From Megasphaera sp. UBA5897 (lineage in GTDB: Bacteria > Bacillota > Negativicutes > Veillonellales > Megasphaeraceae): a stretch of 26,309 nucleotides of DNA. Made by a program: the position numbers and the translations under genes. Below the pieces are notes generated by a model. The model worked only from the letters and a program-made list of their open reading frames with translations. It had not been told where the DNA came from and made no database searches. The DNA lies in the NCBI GenBank assembly GCA_002431345.1, contig DJEN01000058.1:1-26309 (forward strand). The letters are read 5' to 3'. Below, in pieces: positions 6,786 to 13,761 of the stretch. Numbering within the stretch: the stretch's first letter is position 1; the number at the start of each line of letters is the position of its first letter.

Positions 6786-8198
6786 TTATTTTGTATAATG
6801 TTCCTGCCACTGGTGATGGAACATTCCTTTTTTATCAATTCGTTTGAATGTATGGGCACCGAAATAGTCCCGCAGTGCCTGAATCAAGTTGGCACCTACG
6901 CGGGGACTGCTGTACGTGTCGAGATATTCCAAGGCATTGGCATATGCCGGTACCGGAATGCCGACCTGCACGGCCAGTGCCACAATCTGCCGCAGACTGT
7001 CTTGGTTTGCATTGATTTTATCTAAGAAAAATTCATCAAAAATCAGGTTTTCCAGCGCCGGATTTTTAGCGTATGCTTCTGTAATCTTATTCAAAAATTC
7101 TGCCTGAATAATGCAGCCTGCCCGGAAGATAGAAGCAATGCGCCCGTAATCAAGATGCCACTGATACGTTTCCGAAGCACTGCGGTACAGTGAAAATCCC
7201 TGGGCATAGGCTACGATTTTCGCCGTATATAAACTCTTCCGTACTGCTTCTACAAAGGCTGCTCCTTCTTGTTTCGTCAAGCCAGGCTTGTGAATGACTG
7301 CTTGAGCCTTCTGCCGTCCCGGCAAGTTGGACATGACGCGGGCGTTGCAGGCTGCCGTAATCATAGAAATATCGACGCCCTGCTTCATGGATTCGATACT
7401 TGTCCAGCGTCCGGTTCCTTTTTGTCCTGCCGCATCGGCAATATAATCGACGACTTCGCCGCCGGCTGCGTCTTTTTCTGCAAAAATATCAGCAGCAATG
7501 CCAATGAGGAAGCTTTTCAGTTCTCCCTGGTTCCACTGATGGAAGATTTCAGAAATCTGGGTGTTTGTATAGCTGCCTACGTATTTCAGCAGCAAATACG
7601 CTTCGGCAATAAGCTGCATGTCGGCATATTCAATGCCGTTGTGCACCATCTTGACATAATGGCCGGCACCGTCTTCTCCCATGTAAGCACAGCACGGCGT
7701 ACCGTCCGCTGCTTTGGCAGCAATGGCTTCATAAATAGGCTGAATTTCCGCATACGTGTCCTTATTGCCGCCAGGCATAATCGACGGTCCGCGGCGCGCG
7801 CCGGTTTCACCGCCGGAAATGCCCATGCCGTAAAAATGGAGGCCCTGTTCTTTGCAGTATGTATAGCGGCGGCGTGTATCGCCAAAATAAGAATTGCCGC
7901 CGTCAATAATAATATCTCCGTCCTCTAAAAGCGGTACCAGTTGGTCAATCATACTGTCTACCGGTGCGCCGGCCATAATCATCAGCATGATTTTGCGCGG
8001 GCGCTGCAGCGACTGCACAAAGGCCTGCAGTTCATAGTACCCCGTAATAGCGGCATGTGGCTGCTCGCTGATAAATTTTTGTGTCAAATCCGGCGTATAG
8101 TTATAAACAGAAACCGTAAAGCCGTGGTCTGCCATATTCAGTGCCAGGTTGCTGCCCATGACGGCCATGCCGACGACGCCAATATCATGTAAATTCAT
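6786..8198 (-). CDS. gntZ: 6-phosphogluconate dehydrogenase, decarboxylating (GntZ-like)
   Basis: Converts 6-phosphogluconate to ribulose 5-phosphate and CO2 with reduction of NAD(P). The 470-residue length is normal. It has an N-terminal Rossmann domain (GVVGMAVMGSNLALNMADHG), GISGGETGARRGPSIMPGG, the catalytic HYVKMVHNGIEYADMQ stretch, KGTGRWT, and the C-terminal RDYFGAHTFKRID tail with Arg and His that bind the phosphate. After the second beta-strand it reads N33-Y34-T35, where NADP-linked enzymes usually have N-R-T. The missing Arg removes a contact to the NADP 2'-phosphate, and as I recall Bacillus GntZ, a gluconate-operon enzyme reported to prefer NAD, has a similar sequence. It lies 25 bases after gluconokinase, which makes its substrate. 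Confidence 0.93.
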   Translation of the reverse strand: MNLHDIGVVGMAVMGSNLALNMADHGFTVSVYNYTPDLTQKFISEQPHAAITGYYELQAFVQSLQRPRKIMLMIMAGAPVDSMIDQLVPLLEDGDIIIDGGNSYFGDTRRRYTYCKEQGLHFYGMGISGGETGARRGPSIMPGGNKDTYAEIQPIYEAIAAKAADGTPCCAYMGEDGAGHYVKMVHNGIEYADMQLIAEAYLLLKYVGSYTNTQISEIFHQWNQGELKSFLIGIAADIFAEKDAAGGEVVDYIADAAGQKGTGRWTSIESMKQGVDISMITAACNARVMSNLPGRQKAQAVIHKPGLTKQEGAAFVEAVRKSLYTAKIVAYAQGFSLYRSASETYQWHLDYGRIASIFRAGCIIQAEFLNKITEAYAKNPALENLIFDEFFLDKINANQDSLRQIVALAVQVGIPVPAYANALEYLDTYSSPRVGANLIQALRDYFGAHTFKRIDKKGMFHHQWQEHYTK

Positions 8199-8223
8199 TA
8201 TTTATCTTCCCTTCTATTCAGCA

Positions 8224-9783
8224 CTATATTTTCTTTTGATACGCTGTAATATCTACAAATTCTTGCTGCAAATTATGATACAGCCGTTCAAAAATATCAT
8301 ACAGCTGCGTATATACAGCTACATTTTCTTCTATCGGCGTGTAAATTCGTTTGGGATGTACCAGATGAGCCGTATCGGCAATACTCTTTAATTTGCCGCT
8401 GGAAATAAAGCCCAGTACAGCGGCTCCAAACGCAGCCCCTTCGCTGTTGTCCGGCAGCGTAATCGGCGCGTTGAGGACATCCGACAAAATCTGCAGCCAA
8501 AGTTTGGATTTGGTAAAACTGCCGCTGACGCGGATATCTTTGATATCGCCAAATTCCTTTAAAGCCAGCATGACACTGTTCAGACTGTAGCAAATGCCTT
8601 CCATGACAGCACGAATCATATGGGACCGGCTGTGATTGAGGGAAAAGCCAAAGAACATCCCCCGCAGTTCAGAGTTCCAATACGGAGACCGTTCCCCTGT
8701 AAAGCAAGGCAGGCAAATCAAGCCGTCAGCGCCGGCATCGACATGTTCGGCTTTCATCGTCATCAAATCATACGGGTCAATATCCAGACTTTCCAAGGCA
8801 TTACCGCCATAATGGCAAATCTTGTCGCGAACCCAGCGGAGAATCATGCCACCGTTATTGATGGCACCGCCGGCAACCCACATGTCATCTGTCAGATTGT
8901 AGCACCATGTCCGCATTTGCGGATCTGTTTTGGGCTGTTTCGTCAGCATGCGCAGCGCACCGCTGGTACCAATCGTACCGCTGAGCTGGCCCGGCTGCAC
9001 GGCACCAATTCCTACATTGACCAGCACGCCGTCGGTTGCGCCGATAACGACGGGAAGCCCCTGCGGCAGATTCATGGATTTGGCAGCGTCAGCTGTCAAA
9101 CGCTGGCTGTACGTAGTAGAAACTACCTTGGGCATATACGCTTTCGTTATGCCGACATAGGTAAGGATTTCGTCATCCCAATCTAAGGTTTGTTCATTGT
9201 ACATGCCGCTTGTGCTGGCTGCCGATTTGTCAATCACCCATTCACCCGTCATATGATAAAAGATATAATCTTTTAACGAGCCTACATAGTGCATCTGTTT
9301 AAACAGTTCCGGCTGGTTTTCCCGCAGCCAAATAATTTTGGCCAGCGGATAGCAGGCATGAATCGGGCAGCCTGTCCGTTCATAAAAAGACTGGCACAAT
9401 GTCGGATTTTTTTTCATATTCCGTACAATGCCGGCACTGCGGCTGTCTGCCCAAGTTTGCATATCCATGAGCGGTTCCAAGTGTTCATCCAAGCCAGCAA
9501 AACTATGCATGACCGTACTCAGGGCAATCCCTGCCAGCTCTTTGTTTTTATAGCGGAGCTGTGCCGAAGTGCGGCGTACGACATCTTCAACGGCTTCATA
9601 AATCTGCAGCGGACTTTCTTCTGCCCAATCCGGATGCGGCGTAAGCAGCGGGTAAAACGCTTCTGACGAGCATACATTCGTGCCGTCCTCTGTATACGCA
9701 ATCGCCCGTACGCCTGTCGTTCCTACATCTACACCAATCCAAACTTCTTGGTTTGCCGAGTTCATAGTAATTGATGTATCCAT
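8224..9783 (-). CDS. gntK: Gluconokinase (FGGY carbohydrate kinase)
   Basis: This FGGY-family kinase phosphorylates gluconate to 6-phosphogluconate using ATP. It has the N-terminal phosphate-binding loop IGVDVGTTGVRA (about 16-27), the middle ATDGVLVNVGIGAVQPGQLSGTIGTSGA region, CLPCFTGERSPYWN, and a C-terminal adenosine-binding part with RVSGSFTKSKLWLQ. About 519 residues, the usual size. I start it at ATG 9783, which has AAAGG nine bases upstream; an ATG three codons earlier has that AAAGG directly abutting it. FGGY kinases act on many sugars; gluconate is assigned because the next two genes are the dehydrogenase and GntP permease. First gene of the leftward gluconate operon. Confidence 0.9.
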   Translation of the reverse strand: MDTSITMNSANQEVWIGVDVGTTGVRAIAYTEDGTNVCSSEAFYPLLTPHPDWAEESPLQIYEAVEDVVRRTSAQLRYKNKELAGIALSTVMHSFAGLDEHLEPLMDMQTWADSRSAGIVRNMKKNPTLCQSFYERTGCPIHACYPLAKIIWLRENQPELFKQMHYVGSLKDYIFYHMTGEWVIDKSAASTSGMYNEQTLDWDDEILTYVGITKAYMPKVVSTTYSQRLTADAAKSMNLPQGLPVVIGATDGVLVNVGIGAVQPGQLSGTIGTSGALRMLTKQPKTDPQMRTWCYNLTDDMWVAGGAINNGGMILRWVRDKICHYGGNALESLDIDPYDLMTMKAEHVDAGADGLICLPCFTGERSPYWNSELRGMFFGFSLNHSRSHMIRAVMEGICYSLNSVMLALKEFGDIKDIRVSGSFTKSKLWLQILSDVLNAPITLPDNSEGAAFGAAVLGFISSGKLKSIADTAHLVHPKRIYTPIEENVAVYTQLYDIFERLYHNLQQEFVDITAYQKKI

Positions 9784-9840
9784 CCATTTCATCCTTTCTG
9801 TATATCATCAAACAATTCATTTGTATCTTTTTCTACTTGT

Positions 9841-9870
9841 ATTATACGCAATTTTGCGCTATAAATGCAA
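9841..9870 (-). promoter_or_regulatory. Gluconate operon promoter with internal dyad
   Basis: On the minus strand TTGCAT (9865-9870) is 18 bases from a perfect TATAAT (9841-9846). The spacer holds a 12-bp dyad with arms CGCAA (9847-9851) and TTGCG (9854-9858). It lies about 58 bases upstream of the preferred kinase start. A dyad between -35 and -10 suits control by a regulator such as the RpiR protein of the same operon. Confidence 0.5.
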
Positions 9871-9947
9871 TGTTTATTTCATTTTATTTCTTATTTTATG
9901 ATATTTTTACATCATAAATAAATCTATATCTATGAAAAAAATACATT

Positions 9948-9977
9948 TTAGACGTTTAGTCTGTTCTATGATATACT
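9948..9977 (+). promoter_or_regulatory. Promoter of the flavodoxin-like gene
   Basis: TTAGAC (9948-9953), an 18-base spacer and TATACT (9972-9977) precede the flavodoxin-like gene, whose AAGGAGG ribosome binding site (9996-10002) is very strong. A short dyad AGAC-N5-GTCT begins in the -35. Confidence 0.5.
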
Positions 9978-10010
9978 ACCAATAGTACATATATTAAGGA
10001 GGTCTTTTTC

Positions 10011-10574
10011 ATGAACGTTGTTTTATTAAACGGCAGCCGCCGTGAAGCAGGCTGCACATATACAGCCTTATCGGAAGTAGCCAAAGTGCTGCAGGAAAAT
10101 GGTATTGATACAGAAATCATTCATGCCGTACCGACAGATGACGTAGTCGCTTCCGTTGCTGAAAAAATGAAAACAGCCGACGGCTTAGTCATCGGCTCCC
10201 CTGTATACTGGGCATCCCCATCGGGTGAAATTATTTCCTTTATGGATAAATTAGCAGGTACAGCCGGCGCTGCCCTGATTCACAAAGTCGGTGCTACCGT
10301 CGCTTCTGCACGCCGCGGCGGCACGACGGCTACATTAGACGTATTAAATAAATACCTGTCCTACCATCAAATGGTTTCTGTTGCCGGCAACTATTGGCCC
10401 ATGGTACACGGCAACACACCGGAAGAAGTACGCCAGGACAAAGAAGGCCTGCAGATTATGCGCATCTTAGGCCGCAATATGGCTTGGATTCTTAAATGCA
10501 TTGAAGCCGGTAAAAAAGCGGGTATCGAAGCTCCCACTACAGAAGATAAAATCTTCACAAACTTTATCCGCTGA
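10011..10574 (+). CDS. Flavodoxin-fold NAD(P)H-dependent oxidoreductase
   Basis: The 187-residue protein has the flavodoxin-like fold of the NADPH-dependent FMN reductase/iron-sulfur flavoprotein superfamily. It starts MNVVLLNGSRREAGCTYTAL, the phosphate-binding loop for FMN, and continues with ADGLVIGSPVYWASPSGEI, the second FMN-contacting loop. It lacks the clustered cysteines of true iron-sulfur flavoproteins, so a plain FMN-binding quinone, azo or nitro reductase-type enzyme is likelier. Cytoplasmic, no signal peptide. It is divergent from the gluconate operon, has its own promoter and ends at a strong terminator, so it stands alone. Physiological substrate unknown. Confidence 0.83.
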   Translation: MNVVLLNGSRREAGCTYTALSEVAKVLQENGIDTEIIHAVPTDDVVASVAEKMKTADGLVIGSPVYWASPSGEIISFMDKLAGTAGAALIHKVGATVASARRGGTTATLDVLNKYLSYHQMVSVAGNYWPMVHGNTPEEVRQDKEGLQIMRILGRNMAWILKCIEAGKKAGIEAPTTEDKIFTNFIR

Positions 10575-10607
10575 TATCCTCACATGCGGCTTTTGCATGC
10601 TCATCAT

Positions 10608-10652
10608 AAAAACGCCCGTAGGCAGTGACTGCACTGCCATACGGGCGTTTTT
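10608..10652 (+). terminator. Strong terminator after the flavodoxin-like gene
   Basis: A long hairpin pairs AAAACGCCCGTAGGCAGTG with CACTGCC-A-TACGGGCGTTTT, with one bulged base and a four-base loop, followed by a T-run. The A-rich left flank would let it act on the minus strand too, where the small secreted protein gene ends at 10710. Confidence 0.9.
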
Positions 10653-10709
10653 ACTGTATGAGATTAAAAAGGGAGTTTAATTCTCTTCCCTCTAAAGGAA
10701 GACGGCGTA

Positions 10710-10988
10710 TTACTTGCTCAGAGCAACTACAGCTGCCACTGCCGCAATGCCTAAAGCCCAGTTGGCTTTTTTATTGGCATCGTCAGCATCTTTTTGTGCT
10801 TTGCTCTTTCTGTGGTTTTCCCGATAATCCGGGCGGTCATGACGAGGATTATCCCGTTGTTCCCACTGCGGCGGACGGGGCGGTCTATGGTCAGCAGCCT
10901 GTACGGCAACGGTAGCACCGCTCAGCATAGTCATCATCATGGTCATTACCAAGGTCATTTTAGTCATTTTTTGTATACGCTTCATCAT
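10710..10988 (-). CDS. Small secreted His/Arg/Pro-rich protein
   Basis: Not a family I recognise. The 92-residue product has a clear signal peptide: Lys/Arg-rich start, a Met/Leu/Thr-rich core and a likely cleavage after VQA, around residue 31. The mature part is very polar (HRPPRPPQWEQRDNPRHDRPDYRENHR), then a Lys/Asp/Ala stretch, and it ends with a hydrophobic segment NWALGIAAVAAVVAL before a final SK. A secreted protein tethered by its C-terminus, or one that inserts into a membrane, is plausible. I use ATG 10988, eight bases after GAGGAG; a GTG three codons earlier overlaps that site. It lies 99 bases after the glycosyltransferase stop with its own Pho-box-like promoter. Confidence 0.65.
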   Translation of the reverse strand: MMKRIQKMTKMTLVMTMMMTMLSGATVAVQAADHRPPRPPQWEQRDNPRHDRPDYRENHRKSKAQKDADDANKKANWALGIAAVAAVVALSK

Positions 10989-11018
10989 ATGTATCACTCC
11001 TCGTCATTTGATAGGTAC

Positions 11019-11052
11019 AGTATACCTTGTTTTTGTTACAGTTTCGTGACAG
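11019..11052 (-). promoter_or_regulatory. Pho-box-like activated promoter
   Basis: Reading the minus strand, CTGTCACGAAACTGTAAC (11035-11052) consists of two CTGTnAC units 11 bases apart and matches the enterobacterial PhoB box (CTGTCATAWAWCTGTCAY) at 15 of 18 positions by my count. Ten bases later comes TATACT (11019-11024), and there is no proper -35. This is the geometry of PhoB-activated promoters, in which the box replaces the -35. It precedes the small secreted protein gene. Confidence 0.5.
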
Positions 11053-11087
11053 CGTTTTGGCAAGAGTGATACAGTTTATCCCTGTTT

Positions 11088-12584
11088 TTATGACGGCGCA
11101 TAACGCGTAAAAATCAGCCATTTGCCGGCACGGCGGTACAGCTGCCACTGGCCGGGAACAATCTCTTCAAATTTTTCTTTGTCGTCTTCGTGAACGACGG
11201 CTATAATTTTCCTGTCCTGCGGCAGCTCGCTGCTTTCAACAAAAGGCATCATATTTTTTGCATTCCAGTTAAGTCCGTTTGGCTGATACTTGTCCAATGT
11301 TCCCGGTGCTATCAGCCGTTTGGCCATATAGCCGGAATAATACGTCAGCGAGACAGGATACCGTTTACCGCACGTAATGACATACGCCCGTTCTCCACCA
11401 AGATGCTGCACAGCCTGTCCGGCATCATAAGCCGACATTTCCCGGCAGACAGGCACAGCAACAAACATCGTCAGCATCAAATAGGCAGCGATACTGATGG
11501 CACTGATATAGCGGACCAGCATAGTATGATGTTTCAAATACGCAGCAAAGCCAATCGCTACAGGCACCATATACGGAAATGTATATGTCGGATATTTGGT
11601 TGCCACACATTGATAAAAAACAAAGACCACGACAGCCCACGTCACCAAAAACTGCTGCCGCATATCCCATTTGGGAAGCCGGCGGGCCATACGGATTTGT
11701 GCGATTGTCTGCTTGAGCCGCTGCCATCCCTGATAGCGTTTCCATGCCAGAGGCAGCGTCAGTGTCCAAGGGAAAAAACCTATCAAAAAAATGCACGTAT
11801 AATAGTACCATACATTAAATTGGGGATGTTCTGATTCAGTAGCCCGCAGCACATTATGAACACCTAAAAAATTAAGAATAAAATCACTGCCGTGCAGCAT
11901 ATACATAGGACCGTACCAGGCACAGGCAATTAAAATAAACAGCAGCAATCCCGAAAAGAGCTTGATTTTGGTAAATAGTGCTTTTATGTCATGACGCCAA
12001 GCTAAAAACAGGATAATAATCAGTCCCGGCTGCACCAATCCTACAGGACCTTTGGTAAGCACGGCGACAGCGGAACACACGTACGCTGCATAGTACCACT
12101 TGGTCTTTCCTTCGCTGTATGCAATATAAAAGCAAATCAGCGTGGCTGCAAATAAAAGAAATAAAGTCATATCCGTAATCACGGCTTTGGATATATAAAA
12201 ATATTCCAATGATGTCAAAAGCACCAAGGATGCAGTACATGCCGTTTTTTTATCATACAGGCGAGCTGTAAACGCATACGTAAGCAAAATGCCGAGAACA
12301 CCACATAAGGCAGAAAAAAATCGCGCAGCAAAATCATTCATGCCAAACAAAGAAAAAGCAGCCATGAGTTCCCAATAAAAGAAAATCGGCTTGTCGTACC
12401 AGTAATGGCCAAAAATCCGCGGCGACATATAATCACCGGCAGCCAGCATTTCTTTGGCAGTCAGTACATAATTTGATTCTACCGGATCTGTTACCATAAC
12501 TTGGGAATTACCAAAGAAACATATAATCACAGCTAATAGTCCTACAAGCCATATATAATACGAACCTTTCCATTCTATTTTCAC
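11088..12584 (-). CDS. GT39/ArnT-like membrane glycosyltransferase
   Basis: A 498-residue polytopic membrane protein of the PMT/ArnT (GT39, GT-C fold) group. It has the DPVESNY motif (about 33-39) with Asp and Glu in the first external loop, where the catalytic acid lies in this family, followed by GHYWYDKPIFFYWELM, as in ArnT-like enzymes. Around ten to twelve hydrophobic segments follow, then a soluble C-terminal region of about 100 residues. Such enzymes move a sugar from an undecaprenyl-phosphate carrier to an acceptor outside the inner membrane: lipid A in ArnT, protein in others. The acceptor here is unknown. GTG start with GAGAGGA six bases upstream. It begins 32 bases after the sensor-like gene, so they are probably co-transcribed. 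Confidence 0.85.
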   Translation of the reverse strand: MKIEWKGSYYIWLVGLLAVIICFFGNSQVMVTDPVESNYVLTAKEMLAAGDYMSPRIFGHYWYDKPIFFYWELMAAFSLFGMNDFAARFFSALCGVLGILLTYAFTARLYDKKTACTASLVLLTSLEYFYISKAVITDMTLFLLFAATLICFYIAYSEGKTKWYYAAYVCSAVAVLTKGPVGLVQPGLIIILFLAWRHDIKALFTKIKLFSGLLLFILIACAWYGPMYMLHGSDFILNFLGVHNVLRATESEHPQFNVWYYYTCIFLIGFFPWTLTLPLAWKRYQGWQRLKQTIAQIRMARRLPKWDMRQQFLVTWAVVVFVFYQCVATKYPTYTFPYMVPVAIGFAAYLKHHTMLVRYISAISIAAYLMLTMFVAVPVCREMSAYDAGQAVQHLGGERAYVITCGKRYPVSLTYYSGYMAKRLIAPGTLDKYQPNGLNWNAKNMMPFVESSELPQDRKIIAVVHEDDKEKFEEIVPGQWQLYRRAGKWLIFTRYAPS

Positions 12585-12616
12585 AATATGTCCTCTCTTT
12601 CTCTTGCAGCATATTT

Positions 12617-13378
12617 TTATTGCCTGTTGTGCGCAGATGCATCCGGATGGTCACGGTCCTGACGATGGCCAGAGCCGTGCTGTTTTTGCTGCTGCATATC
12701 CAAACGCAGCGGAACATACGGTATCATCTTCTTTATAATCCGCTTGGACAACACAATCCACACTAAAAAACAACTAATACACAGCCAGACAATACTCAGC
12801 CAAACCCAAGTTTGCTGCATGTGCAGCGGATACATGCCTTTATATTCACGAGGCATTGCAATGGCTTCCTGGCTGACCGCTGCCACCTGTACGCCTGTGC
12901 TGCGTGACATATACAGATATGCCAAGGTATTTTCTTTCCATATCATGGCCGCCGTATCCGTATCGGGATTTACAGTATCAGTCCCCGTCTGCTGTCCGGC
13001 AATTTTTTTCTGGGCTGCTGCGATGGTCTGCCATGGGTCACTGCCGTCCGTTGCGTACACGATCTGTCCGTCTTGATACACCGCAACGGCAAGCCCTTGA
13101 TTTTCCAATACCCGGCATCGTTCCTGCAGTTCACCCTGTTCGTCCGCTGTATACGTATCTGCACACCTGCGCAGCCCGCCCAGCGCAAACTGCAGTTTTT
13201 CCTGCGGGCTGCTTTCCGGCCACACAAGGGCCATCATATCTGCCTGCCAAGACTGACCCGGCAGTATGACTCGTGCAATGCCGATACAGGCCAATGCAGC
13301 AAAAACAAGCAGCAAAACCGACATCGTAACATGACAAATCCAAATTCGTGCTAACTTAGATACATTGGTATGCTTCAT
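12617..13378 (-). CDS. Two-helix membrane protein resembling a kinase-less sensor
   Basis: A 253-residue protein I cannot place in a family with certainty. A first membrane helix (about 13-37) is followed by an extracytoplasmic domain of about 150 residues and a second helix (about 190-212), then a short cytoplasmic tail rich in Gln, His and Asp. That is the layout of the sensor part of a membrane histidine kinase, including the VYQDGQIVYAT-type strand pattern of a PAS-like domain, but there is no HAMP, phosphoacceptor His or ATPase domain, and the following DNA codes the glycosyltransferase. It could regulate or assist that enzyme. AGGTGA precedes the ATG. Alternatively it is the surviving front of a former kinase. 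Confidence 0.55.
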   Translation of the reverse strand: MKHTNVSKLARIWICHVTMSVLLLVFAALACIGIARVILPGQSWQADMMALVWPESSPQEKLQFALGGLRRCADTYTADEQGELQERCRVLENQGLAVAVYQDGQIVYATDGSDPWQTIAAAQKKIAGQQTGTDTVNPDTDTAAMIWKENTLAYLYMSRSTGVQVAAVSQEAIAMPREYKGMYPLHMQQTWVWLSIVWLCISCFLVWIVLSKRIIKKMIPYVPLRLDMQQQKQHGSGHRQDRDHPDASAHNRQ

Positions 13379-13398
13379 GATATCACCTAATTACCCCT

Positions 13399-13424
13399 GT
13401 GCATGCCAGCATGCACGTTTTTTT
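13399..13424 (+). terminator. Hairpin with T-run and no plus-strand gene upstream
   Basis: A perfect dyad, GTGCATGC (13399-13406) and GCATGCAC (13409-13416), is followed on the plus strand by a seven-base T-run. It looks like a factor-independent terminator, yet no plus-strand gene lies immediately upstream. On the minus strand it falls in the untranslated leader of the sensor-like gene, without a T-run, and could be a leader hairpin or an operator instead. Confidence 0.4.
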
Positions 13425-13478
13425 ATTATACTATAAACAGTATATAATTCCTAATCTTTATTTATCGTAGCATGCATT

Positions 13479-13495
13479 TCTAACAAATCTCTAAC
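13479..13495 (-). promoter_or_regulatory. Direct-repeat site upstream of sensor-like/GT39 operon
   Basis: On the minus strand GTTAGA is repeated exactly 11 bases apart with five bases between. Tandem half-sites at this period are the usual form of OmpR-family response regulator sites, such as the PmrA box (YTTAAK-N5-YTTAAK) upstream of lipid A modification genes. A possible -10, TACGAT, lies about ten bases downstream, and a perfect TATAAT lies at 13425-13430. The sequence itself is not a PmrA match; only the spacing is alike. Confidence 0.3.
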
Positions 13496-13534
13496 GAAAC
13501 GATTACATTACAAAAAATAATTGCGTTCCTGTAT

Positions 13535-13563
13535 TTGACAATCTCTATTAGTAGTGCTAATAT
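13535..13563 (+). promoter_or_regulatory. Promoter of the methionine uptake operon
   Basis: A perfect TTGACA (13535-13540) is followed after 17 bases by TAATAT (13558-13563). Transcription would start about 20 bases before the SAM riboswitch. Confidence 0.7.
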
Positions 13564-13588
13564 ATAGAACAACAACAAGAATATTCAG

Positions 13589-13682
13589 TTCATCCAGAGC
13601 AGCTGAGGGACTGGCCCTATGAAGCTGCGGCAACCCCCTATACGGGAAGGTGCCAATTCCAACGGATTTTCCGGCAGATGAA
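13589..13682 (+). ncRNA. SAM-I (S-box) riboswitch aptamer
   Basis: The hallmark S-box core is present: CCAGAG, GAGGGACTGGCCC, TGAAGC-GCGGCAACC and GGTGCCAATTCC, closed by P1 strands TTCATC (13589-13594) and GATGAA (13677-13682). The expression platform follows. The right P1 strand CAGATGA (13675-13681) is a perfect complement of TCATCTG (13708-13714) inside the terminator, forming the anti-terminator. With SAM bound, P1 and the terminator form and metNIQ is off; without SAM the anti-terminator forms and it is on. Confidence 0.95.
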
Positions 13683-13702
13683 GCGAGAGCATACATGCAT
13701 GA

Positions 13703-13730
13703 AGTCGTCATCTGTTGACGGCTTTTTTTT
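13703..13730 (+). terminator. SAM riboswitch expression-platform terminator
   Basis: AGTCGTCA (13703-13710) pairs with TGACGGCT (13716-13723), with one G-U pair, ahead of an eight-base T-run. It is mutually exclusive with the anti-terminator formed by 13675-13681 and 13708-13714. Confidence 0.9.
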
Positions 13731-13761
13731 GTTGTAACAACTATACCAAGGAGTTGATATT

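Noticed and set aside
7269..7928. Plus-strand open frame of 219 codons
   Set aside because: It lies opposite the well-supported 6-phosphogluconate dehydrogenase gene and has no recognisable protein character; a shadow of the codon pattern.
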